Part shown: in pieces, positions 17,485-24,386 of the stretch
Numbering within the stretch: the stretch's first letter is position 1
How the letters are laid out: every line of letters begins with the position of its first letter
Assembly: GCF_014654675.1 (NCBI RefSeq)
Contig: NZ_BNBC01000009.1
Span: 62,001-126,000 of the forward strand
From: Streptomyces spiralis
GTDB lineage: Bacteria > Actinomycetota > Actinomycetes > Streptomycetales > Streptomycetaceae
Direction: 5' to 3'
Length of the DNA stretch: 64,000 bases
Position numbers and translations under genes: made by a program
Notes under the pieces: generated by a model
Databases searched by the model: none
Told to the model about the DNA's origin: nothing
The model's input: only the letters and a program-made list of their open reading frames with translations

Positions 17485-17700
17485 TTACTGGCTGACGTTG
17501 ATGCTCTGGCCGGCGCCGGAGCTGGCCACGGAGCCGAACGAGTGGTCGTTCAGGGCGGCGGACTGGTTGGCGGCCGAGATGTTCGCGACGTGCTTGGTCA
17601 CGTTCACCGACTTGGTGAAGCTGAACTTCAGGCGGCCGAGGGCCTCGCGGCCCGGCAGCAGCTCCGCGGACTCGGCCTCGAGCTCGTGGGCGTCCATCAT
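17485..17700 (-). CDS. Candidate ribosomal peptide precursor 2
   Basis: This 71-residue peptide begins MMDAHELEAESAELL; the first of two consecutive ATGs has GAGGGGG eight bases upstream and is preferred. It is the promoter-proximal copy of the pair and shares the identical 31-residue block with the other. Its tail is rich in Ser, Asn, Ala, Gly and has no cysteine. Upstream, at 17764-17802, are two palindromes that would control this transcript. The two copies suggest recent duplication. The product could be a leader-core precursor, or an unmodified peptide released by intramembrane cleavage. Confidence 0.8.
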   Translation of the reverse strand: MMDAHELEAESAELLPGREALGRLKFSFTKSVNVTKHVANISAANQSAALNDHSFGSVASSGAGQSINVSQ

Positions 17701-17763
17701 GGTCAATTCCCCCTCAGGGATGGGCGTGTCCGGTCGGAGAGAGTCAGGTTCCCCCCGGACTCT

Positions 17764-17780
17764 GTCCAACTTGGTCGGAC
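17764..17780. promoter_or_regulatory. Operator half-site pair A
   Basis: GTCCAACTTGGTCGGAC is a 17-base palindrome with one mismatch in its arms. Its centre lies 22 bases, about two helical turns, from the perfect copy at 17786-17802. It sits between the divergent peptide and HTH genes. Confidence 0.65.
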
Positions 17781-17785
17781 GAGCT

Positions 17786-17802
17786 GTCCAACGAGATTGG
17801 AC
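17786..17802. promoter_or_regulatory. Operator palindrome B
   Basis: GTCCAACGAGATTGGAC is a perfect 17-base palindrome with six-base arms and a five-base spacer. With the weaker copy at 17764 it forms a two-site operator 64-102 bases upstream of the peptide start and 140-180 bases upstream of the HTH gene. The neighbouring HTH protein is the obvious candidate ligand. Confidence 0.7.
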
Positions 17803-17874
17803 ACTAGGGCCTCGTGAAGCACTTGCGCAACCCCGTCCATGAATCCCCCTCTCGGCGGTATGCGCCGACGCCCG

Positions 17875-17880
17875 TAGAAT
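17875..17880 (+). promoter_or_regulatory. Candidate -10 element for the HTH gene
   Basis: TAGAAT, close to the Streptomyces housekeeping -10 consensus, lies 62 bases before the HTH gene. No convincing -35 hexamer is at normal spacing. Confidence 0.4.
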
Positions 17881-17941
17881 CGAGCCCCACGTGGAGGGTT
17901 CCCACGGGTTTTGCCAGGCGGCGAGCAGGAAGTGACCACCG

Positions 17942-18340
17942 GTGGCCAACGCACTGCAGCAGTTGATCCGTGAGCGCCTCGACCGCAAGGGCTGGTCCTA
18001 CGGCGATGTCGCGCGCCGCGGCGGCATTCCCCGCTCCACGGTCCACCACCTGGCCACCGCCGACCGCGTGGTGCGCATGCCCCAGCCGGCCACGCTGGAG
18101 GGACTGTCCAAGGGCCTGGAACTTCCGTTGGACACCGTCCGCCGGGCCGCCGCGGAGGCCTGCGGCATCCATGTCTACGGCCCCTCCACCACCCCGGGCG
18201 CCGACGGGGAGGCCTCCCGTCCCGCGGATCCCGAGGTCGACCTGCTCATCGCCAGCGTGCAGAAGCTGTCGGCCGACGACCGCCGCCATGTCGCGGCCCT
18301 GGTGGAGTCGCTGCTGGACCGCGCCTCACGGGAGAACTGA
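17942..18340 (+). CDS. XRE/Cro-type helix-turn-helix regulator
   Basis: This 132-residue protein starts at GTG. Residues 3-60 are a clear Cro/C1-type HTH: LIRERLDRKGWSYGDVARRGGIPRSTVHHLA for helices 1-3, then the conserved ATLEGLSKGLELPLDTVRRA. The C-terminal half is a proline-interrupted linker and a helix (DPEVDLLIASVQKLSADDRRHVAALVESLL). It diverges from the candidate peptide operon, across two palindromes, so it is probably their regulator. The ribosome site upstream of the GTG is weak. Its effector is unknown; the peptides themselves are a possible ligand. Confidence 0.85.
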   Translation: MANALQQLIRERLDRKGWSYGDVARRGGIPRSTVHHLATADRVVRMPQPATLEGLSKGLELPLDTVRRAAAEACGIHVYGPSTTPGADGEASRPADPEVDLLIASVQKLSADDRRHVAALVESLLDRASREN

Positions 18341-18503
18341 GAGCCCGGGGCACGGGCCGGACATCCGGCGCCACCGAACGGACGTTCTCCCGCCAAGTCG
18401 GAAAAAGAATTCAGACGAGCCGATACCCATCGAGATCCGCCGCTAGTCTCTCGTCTGCCCGAGGCGCGAAAGCCGCACGACCCCGGGCTCCCAGGGGGGA
18501 CAT

Positions 18504-18764
18504 GTGTTGTTCGTGCATGGCGGACCGACCACGGCCGTGGTGCGGAATCCCGCCGGAGACGCGATGGTCCTGCTGTCCGGTGAACTGCCCGAGGTGCTCA
18601 CCGACGAGGCCCTCGCCGAGCTCCTGGACCTGGCCGCCGCGATATTGGACGCGGAGGAGCTGGTCCTGTTCCACACCTGCCTGCGCACCCTGCGCCGCAA
18701 CGGAATGCGCGCGGGCCGCCGCATCGAGATCGACGGCGCCGTCCTGACGGTCTATGAGGGCTGA
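18504..18764 (+). CDS. Small hypothetical protein beside bldA
   Basis: This 86-residue protein starts at GTG with GGGGGGA four bases upstream. The N-terminus FVHGGPTTAVVRNPAGDAMVLLSGELPE is strand-rich, followed by a helix (LTDEALAELLDLAAAILDAEELVLFHTCLRTLRRNG) and a closing strand pair (GRRIEIDGAVLTVYEG). There is no signal peptide, membrane segment or known motif. It lies alone between the HTH gene and bldA, which runs on the opposite strand. I do not recognise it. Confidence 0.6.
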   Translation: MLFVHGGPTTAVVRNPAGDAMVLLSGELPEVLTDEALAELLDLAAAILDAEELVLFHTCLRTLRRNGMRAGRRIEIDGAVLTVYEG

Positions 18765-18862
18765 CCACCCACACCGAAGGCCGAAGGGCACCTCCCCGCC
18801 CCCGCGGACAGCGGAACGGCACCTCGCTGCCCGCGGACAGGTGAGGTGCCGTGACGTGGAGG

Positions 18863-18945
18863 TGCCCGGAACCGGACTTGAACCGGTACGCCCGCGAGGG
18901 GCAGCGAGGTTTAAGCTCGCCGTGTCTGCATTCCACCATCCGGGC
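18863..18945 (-). tRNA. bldA: tRNA-Leu(UAA), decoding the rare UUA codon
   Basis: The minus strand folds as a class II tRNA. The acceptor arm is GCCCGGA/TCCGGGC with discriminator A. The anticodon stem is GCGAG/CTCGC with loop CTTAAAC, giving anticodon TAA, and a long variable arm follows. The T-loop is TTCAAGT. The CCA end is not encoded. In Streptomyces the only tRNA reading UUA is bldA, whose loss blocks aerial growth and antibiotic production, because TTA codons are confined to regulatory and accessory genes. It is transcribed from right to left towards the small hypothetical gene. Confidence 0.95.
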
Positions 18946-18973
18946 AGGCCATGGGCTCCGCGCTGAGGTTCCG

Positions 18974-18979
18974 AGCCTA
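18974..18979 (-). promoter_or_regulatory. Candidate bldA promoter -10
   Basis: The minus strand carries TAGGCT 29 bases upstream of the tRNA 5' end, a normal distance for a short tRNA leader. The -35 region is not consensus. About 40-60 bases further upstream (19018-19035) is an unusually AT-rich stretch with ten consecutive A/T bases, which could act as an UP element. The rest of the 18946-19411 gap shows no gene. Confidence 0.4.
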
Positions 18980-19411
18980 TCGGGAGGCGTCCCCCGAACA
19001 GCGGACTGACGGACCTATGTTGTCTTATTTTATTGACTCCTGAGGGTCCATCAGCACTCCTAACCGCCGGTCGGCACCTGCCGACAGCCTTACGGGCCGA
19101 GTCCACGCGCGCACGCGGAATGACGGAATTTCACCGTCTGAACAACGCCACTCCACCCGGTCCCGACGTCGCCCTTCCGGGGGAGCGACGTTGACGCGTC
19201 TCAGGGACCGGAGTCATCCCCAGGTATGACACGGGCGTGTGCGGTCCGACCCGAGTCGCCCCCCGGAACCGGAGCAGCGGCTGACTCGGCGGGCCCGTCC
19301 GGCGACGACGATGGTCACATCTCCGAGAAGCCTGAGCACCCCCGGGCCTCGAGAACCCCAAGACCTCGAGAACCCCTCGATCATCCGTCGTCCCGTCAGG
19401 AGCGTTCACCC

Positions 19412-20212
19412 GTGACCACCTCTTCCATCGCCGGCCGGACCACCGCCGTGGCCGCGCGCGCCACGGATCTGTCGAAGATCTACGGACAGGGCGAGACCCA
19501 GGTGGTCGCCCTCGACCGGGTCTCCGTCGACTTCCGGCAGGCCGAGTTCACCGCGATCATGGGCCCCTCCGGGTCCGGCAAGTCCACGCTGATGCACTGC
19601 GTGGCGGGCCTGGACACCTTCTCCTCCGGGTCCGTGCGCATCGGCGAGACGGAGCTGGGCTCCCTGAAGGACAAGCAGCTCACCCGGTTGCGCCGGGACA
19701 AGATCGGCTTCATCTTCCAGGCGTTCAACCTGCTGCCGACGCTGACGGCCCTGGAGAACATCACGCTCCCCATGGACATCGCGAGCCGCAAGCCGGACAA
19801 GCAGTGGCTGGACACGGTGATCGCGATGGTCGGGCTCGCCGACCGGCTGGGGCACCGGCCCTCGCAGCTGTCCGGCGGTCAGCAGCAGCGCGTCGCCGTC
19901 GCGCGGGCGCTGGCCTCCCGGCCGGACATCATCTTCGGTGACGAGCCCACCGGAAACCTCGACTCGCGCTCGGGCGCCGAGGTGCTCGGCTTCCTGCGCA
20001 ACTCCGTGCGCGAACTCGGCCAGACGGTCGTGATGGTGACCCACGACCCGGTGGCGGCGGCGTACGCGGACCGGGTGGTGTTCCTCGCGGACGGCCGGAT
20101 CGTGGACGAGGTGTACGGCCCGACGGCCGACAGCGTGCTGGACCGCATGCGGAATCTTCCTGGGGGCAGCCCCCAGAGGCCCGGATTCGACGCCAAGGCC
20201 CGCACCAGCTGA
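19412..20212 (+). CDS. ABC transporter ATPase, MacB/LolD type
   Basis: This 266-residue ATPase starts at GTG with AGGAG nine bases upstream. The Walker A is GPSGSGKST (51-59), the signature LSGGQQQRVAVARALA, and the Walker B IIFGDEPTGNLD, with the D-loop and MVTHDP switch histidine. The FIFQAFNLLPTLTALENI segment is typical of the MacB/LolD group that pairs with FtsX-like permeases. The permease follows after 53 bases. Cell-envelope export or antimicrobial-peptide resistance is the usual role; the substrate is not known. It is one of two such operons in the window. Confidence 0.92.
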   Translation: MTTSSIAGRTTAVAARATDLSKIYGQGETQVVALDRVSVDFRQAEFTAIMGPSGSGKSTLMHCVAGLDTFSSGSVRIGETELGSLKDKQLTRLRRDKIGFIFQAFNLLPTLTALENITLPMDIASRKPDKQWLDTVIAMVGLADRLGHRPSQLSGGQQQRVAVARALASRPDIIFGDEPTGNLDSRSGAEVLGFLRNSVRELGQTVVMVTHDPVAAAYADRVVFLADGRIVDEVYGPTADSVLDRMRNLPGGSPQRPGFDAKARTS

Positions 20213-20265
20213 CCTCCCCGGACAAGCCCCTCCCCACCTCGTACACCTGGACAGAGACAACCTCC

Positions 20266-22794
20266 ATGTTCCGCACCGCCTTGCGCAACGTGCTCGCGCA
20301 CAAGGCCCGGCTCCTCATGACCGTGCTCGCCGTGATGCTCGGCGTCGCATTCGTCTCGGGGACCCTGGTCTTCACCAACACCATCTCCGACGCCTTCCAG
20401 AACAGCGCCGCCAAGGGCTTCGACCATGTCGACGTGGCCGTCGAGGCCAAGCACCAGAAGAGCAAGGGCGACCGGGTCGGCAGGACGCCGGAGCTGACCC
20501 GGGCGACGCTGGAGCAGAGCGCCCGTGTGCCGGGGGCGGCCTCCGCCCTCGGTGTCGTGCGCGGCTTCACCGCGATCGCCGACAAGGACGGCAAGCTGAT
20601 CGGCGGCGGCTTCCAGTCGGAGGGCGGGAACTACTGGGGCGGCAAGGACCCCCGTTACCCGCTCACCGACGGCACCGCCCCGCACGGCAAGGGCCAGGTC
20701 CTCATCGACTCCGAGACCGCCCGGCGGACCGGCTACAAGGTCGGCGACACCGTGCGGATCTCCGTCGACGGCCCCGTCCTCACCCCGACCGTCAGCGGCA
20801 TCTTCACCACCGACGACGGCAACGTCGCCGCCGGCGGCAGCCTCGCCCTGTTCGACACGACCACCGCGCAGAAGCTGTTCGGCAAGCCGGGCACGTACGA
20901 CGAGATCGACGTGAAGGCGAAGGCCGGCACCAGCCAGACGGCGCTGAAGGCGCAGCTGGACGAGGCGCTGCCGAAGGGGAAGACCGAGACGACCACCGGC
21001 AGGCAGCTCGCCGACGACCAGGCGCGGGCGATCTCCTCGTCCATGAGCAGCATGAAGCAGGGGCTGCTGGTCTTCGCCGGGATCGCGCTGTTCGTCGGCA
21101 CGTTCATCATCGCCAACACCTTCACCATGCTGGTCGCCCAGCGCACCAGGGAACTGGCGCTGCTGCGCGCGGTCGGCGCCTCCCGCCGGCAGGTCACCCG
21201 GTCGGTGCTGATCGAGGCGTTCGTGGTGGGCGCGGTGGCCGCCGTGACCGGTCTGGTCGCCGGTATCGGCATCGGCGCGGGGCTGCGGTCCCTGCTGGGG
21301 TCGCTGGGCGCCACCGTGCCGGACGGGCCGCTGGTCGTCACGCCCGGCACCGTCGCCACCGCTCTCGCGGTCGGCATCCTCGTGACCATGCTCGCCGCGT
21401 GGCTGCCCGGCCGGCGCGCCGCGAAGATCCCGCCGGTGGCGGCGATGAGCAGCGTGCACGCGCAGGCCACCACCAAGTCGCTGGTGCTGCGCAACACGCT
21501 CGGCGCCCTGTTCTCGGCGGCCGGCATCGTGGTGATCCTGGCGGCCACCAAGATGGACGGCGACACCGGTCAGGCCCCCATGGGCCTCGGTGCGGTGCTG
21601 CTGATCGTCGGTGTGTTCGTCCTGACCCCGCTGCTGTCCCGGCCGCTGATCGCGGCCGCCGACCCGGTGCTGCGCGTCTTCGGTGTCTCCGGCAGGCTGG
21701 CCCGGCAGAACTCGGTGCGCAACCCGCGCCGTACGGCGGCCACCGCGTCCGCGCTGATGATCGGGCTGACCCTGATCACCGGCATGACGGTGATGGCGGG
21801 CAGCCTGCAGCAGGCGATCGACAGGATGGCGTCCTCCTCGATCCGCGCCGACTACGTGGTGTCGATGGCGAACGGCAACGACCTGTCCCCGGACGTCGAC
21901 CGGAAGCTGAGGACCACCGAGGGCGTCACCGCCACCAGCCCGCTGCGCAACGCGCCCTCCCGCATCGACGGCGAGACGGAGTTCCTGACCGGCGTGAACG
22001 GCGCCGTGATCGGCAGGCTGACCGATCTGAAGGTCGACGACGGCTCCTTCTCGGTCGGCGGCACCCGGGTCGTGGTCGACAAGGACACCGCCGAGCACCA
22101 CCACTGGACGGCCGGTTCCGGTTTCACCGTCTCCTACGAGGACGGGAAGAAGCAGAAGCTGACGGTCGCCGGGATCTACGAGGGCAACGAGATGATCCGC
22201 GGGATCATGCTCGACAACGCCACCCTCGCCCCGCACCAGTCGGACCCGACCGACATGCAGGTCATGGTGAAGACCGCCGACGGCACGTCCGCCGCGACCA
22301 AGGACCGGCTGGTCGAGGCGCTCGGCTCCAACCCGGCGATCAAGATCCAGGACAAGAAGGACATCTCCAACACCATCGCGCGCAGTTTCACGCTGCTGCT
22401 GAACATGCTCTACGGCCTGCTCGCCATGGCGGTGATCGTGGCGGTCCTCGGTGTCATCAACACCCTGGCGATGTCGGTGTTCGAGCGCTCCCAGGAGATC
22501 GGCATGCTCCGCGCGATCGGCCTGGACCGCAAGGGCATCAAGCGGATGGTCCGCCTGGAGTCCCTGGTCATCTCCCTGTTCGGCGGGGTCCTCGGCATCG
22601 GCCTGGGCGTGTTCTTCGGCTGGGCGGCCGGTGAGCTGCTCGGCGCAAGGATGGCGACGTACGAACTGGTGCTGCCCTGGGCCCGGATGGGGGTCTTCCT
22701 GCTGCTGGCGGCGACGGTCGGTGTGCTGGCAGCGCTGTGGCCGGCCCGACGGGCGGCCCGGCTGAACATGCTGCAGGCCATCAAGTCGGAGTAG
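20266..22794 (+). CDS. FtsX-like ABC transporter permease
   Basis: This 842-residue permease has the duplicated FtsX architecture: an N-terminal transmembrane helix (LLMTVLAVMLGVAFVSGTLVF), a large extracellular domain to about residue 265, three helices (LLVFAGIALFVGTFIIANTF...), a middle helical block with a second extracellular domain (about 490-690), and three C-terminal helices ending in ARRAARLNMLQAIKSE. The intracellular motif RTRELALLRAVGASRRQV before the coupling helix is typical of the family. It forms a transporter with the upstream ATPase and is followed by a strong terminator. The closest relative in the window is the permease at 43336-45915. Confidence 0.92.
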   Translation: MFRTALRNVLAHKARLLMTVLAVMLGVAFVSGTLVFTNTISDAFQNSAAKGFDHVDVAVEAKHQKSKGDRVGRTPELTRATLEQSARVPGAASALGVVRGFTAIADKDGKLIGGGFQSEGGNYWGGKDPRYPLTDGTAPHGKGQVLIDSETARRTGYKVGDTVRISVDGPVLTPTVSGIFTTDDGNVAAGGSLALFDTTTAQKLFGKPGTYDEIDVKAKAGTSQTALKAQLDEALPKGKTETTTGRQLADDQARAISSSMSSMKQGLLVFAGIALFVGTFIIANTFTMLVAQRTRELALLRAVGASRRQVTRSVLIEAFVVGAVAAVTGLVAGIGIGAGLRSLLGSLGATVPDGPLVVTPGTVATALAVGILVTMLAAWLPGRRAAKIPPVAAMSSVHAQATTKSLVLRNTLGALFSAAGIVVILAATKMDGDTGQAPMGLGAVLLIVGVFVLTPLLSRPLIAAADPVLRVFGVSGRLARQNSVRNPRRTAATASALMIGLTLITGMTVMAGSLQQAIDRMASSSIRADYVVSMANGNDLSPDVDRKLRTTEGVTATSPLRNAPSRIDGETEFLTGVNGAVIGRLTDLKVDDGSFSVGGTRVVVDKDTAEHHHWTAGSGFTVSYEDGKKQKLTVAGIYEGNEMIRGIMLDNATLAPHQSDPTDMQVMVKTADGTSAATKDRLVEALGSNPAIKIQDKKDISNTIARSFTLLLNMLYGLLAMAVIVAVLGVINTLAMSVFERSQEIGMLRAIGLDRKGIKRMVRLESLVISLFGGVLGIGLGVFFGWAAGELLGARMATYELVLPWARMGVFLLLAATVGVLAALWPARRAARLNMLQAIKSE

Positions 22795-22807
22795 CGGCGC
22801 GGCTGCG

Positions 22808-22844
22808 CGAGGGGCCCCGTTCCTCGACGGAACGGGGCCCCTCG
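22808..22844 (+). terminator. Terminator of ABC operon
   Basis: A perfect 16-base stem with a five-base TCGAC loop lies 14 bases after the permease stop. It can also act on the convergent methyltransferase transcript. Confidence 0.85.
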
Positions 22845-22863
22845 GCGTACGCACACGTGACCG

Positions 22864-24171
22864 TCAGCCGCCCGGTGTGCCCCACGTGCGGGCCCGCAGT
22901 GGCATCCCCGAGTCACCGGATTCGGGGGTCCTCACGGCCAGCACCTGGTTGACGCCGATGCGGTTGCGCTCGAAGGCGAGGGCGGAGGCCGCCATGTACA
23001 GCCGCCAGACCCGGGCGCGGCCGGGGCTGGTCAGCTGCACCGCCCGCGCCCAGTTCGCCTCCAGGTTGGCGACCCAGCGGCGCAGGGTGAGCGCGTAGTG
23101 CTCACGGATCGACTCCACGTCGCGCACCTCGAAGCCGGCGCGCTCCAACTGGGTGACGGTGGTGCCGATGGGGGCGAGTTCGCCGTCCGGGAAGACGTAG
23201 GCGTCGATGAACTCGTCCACGTGGTACGCCGACTCGTCGCGCTGCGGGCGGCGGCCGATCTGGTGGTTCAGGAGCCGTCCGCCGGGCTTGAGCAGCGCGT
23301 ACAGATCGTTCGCGTACTCCAGATAGCGGGCGGCGCCGACGTGTTCGGCCATGCCGATGGAGGAGATCGCGTCGTACGGCCCGTCGGCCACGTCGCGGTA
23401 GTCCTGGACGCGGATCTCGACCCGGTCGGTCAGTCCCTCGTCGGCGACGCGCTTGCGGGCGTACACCGCCTGCTCCTGGGACAGGGTGACGCCGACGACG
23501 CTCACGCCGTGCTCGCGGGCCGCGTGGATGGCCATGGAGCCCCAGCCGCAGCCCACGTCGAGGAGGCGCTGACCGGGCTTCAGGTCGAGTTTGCGGCAGA
23601 TGAGTTCCAGCTTGTCGTGCTGGGCCTGTTCGAGGGTGGCGCCGGGTTCGGGGGCCGGCCAGTAGGCGCAGGAGTACACCATCGACGGGCCGAGGACGAG
23701 TTCGTAGAAGTCGTTGCCGACGTCGTAGTGGTGGCTGATGGCGCGCTTGTCGGAGCGCCGGGTGTGCAGATGGCCGGGACGGCGGACCTCCTCGGGGGGC
23801 GGGGCGGGCGGCAACGGCGGCCCGGCCAGCTTCACCAGGCCCAGGGCGGCGGCCCGCGCCTGGGGATCACGCAGCGTCCCGGCGAGGCCCCGGGCGTCCT
23901 CCCCGCGCTCCCAGATCAGGCCGGAGAGCAGGCCCAGGGCGGTGTAGAGGTCGCCCTCGACCGTCAGGTCCCCGGCCACCCAGGCACGGGCCAGGCCGAG
24001 TTCGCCGGGCTTGAACAGCAACCGGCGCAGCGCGCGGCGGTTGCGCACGACGAGGGTGGGCGTCCCGGGCGGCCCGGACTCCGAGCCGTCCCAGGCGCGG
24101 ACGCGCACCGGTACCGGGGCACCCAGCAGCTGTTCGAGCAGTTCTGTGAGCCGCAGCGCGGCGTCGGGCAT
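22864..24171 (-). CDS. Cyclopropane-fatty-acyl-phospholipid synthase family methyltransferase
   Basis: This 435-residue protein starts at ATG with GGAGGTG six bases upstream. Residues 1-150 are an N-terminal domain seen in CFA synthases. The SAM-binding motif is LLDVGCGWGSMAIHAA (about residues 200-215), preceded by ISHHYDVGNDFYELVLG (the CFA-family bicarbonate/lipid site) and followed by VVGVTLSQEQ and SSIGMAEHVGAARYLEY. Such enzymes add methylene to unsaturated acyl chains of membrane phospholipids, or methylate other lipids. The last 45 residues are variable. It stands alone on the minus strand between two terminators. Confidence 0.88.
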   Translation of the reverse strand: MPDAALRLTELLEQLLGAPVPVRVRAWDGSESGPPGTPTLVVRNRRALRRLLFKPGELGLARAWVAGDLTVEGDLYTALGLLSGLIWERGEDARGLAGTLRDPQARAAALGLVKLAGPPLPPAPPPEEVRRPGHLHTRRSDKRAISHHYDVGNDFYELVLGPSMVYSCAYWPAPEPGATLEQAQHDKLELICRKLDLKPGQRLLDVGCGWGSMAIHAAREHGVSVVGVTLSQEQAVYARKRVADEGLTDRVEIRVQDYRDVADGPYDAISSIGMAEHVGAARYLEYANDLYALLKPGGRLLNHQIGRRPQRDESAYHVDEFIDAYVFPDGELAPIGTTVTQLERAGFEVRDVESIREHYALTLRRWVANLEANWARAVQLTSPGRARVWRLYMAASALAFERNRIGVNQVLAVRTPESGDSGMPLRARTWGTPGG

Positions 24172-24321
24172 GGTGCACACCTCCGTGACGACGAACGCCG
24201 GAATGTCATCCACCACGTAAACACCAGGACGCCCTCCGCGCAGTCCCGCAAGCGGGTTACGACTGGGCAAAACAGCTGCAGCACACATGTATTCGGGGGC
24301 CCGGAGTCGCGCCGGGAACGC

Positions 24322-24363
24322 CGAAGGGGCCGCCCGCACCACGGATGGCGGGCGGCCCCTTCG
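24322..24363 (-). terminator. Terminator of NADH dehydrogenase gene
   Basis: A perfect 16-base stem (24322-24337 with 24348-24363) and ten-base loop lie 24 bases after the ndh stop. Confidence 0.85.
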
Positions 24364-24386
24364 AGGGCTGAACCGGTGACCGTCGG

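Noticed and set aside
18863..18945. Integration site of a mobile element at the tRNA
   Set aside because: No integrase, excisionase or duplicated tRNA 3' end was seen near either tRNA in the window.
19412..22794. Dedicated exporter of the candidate peptides
   Set aside because: The ABC genes are on the opposite strand, separated by bldA and another gene, and a second paralogous operon exists far away, so a specific link is not supported.
19879..22854. A 991-residue open frame on the minus strand
   Set aside because: It is antisense to the ABC ATPase/permease, with His/Gln/Arg-rich artefact composition and no known domain.
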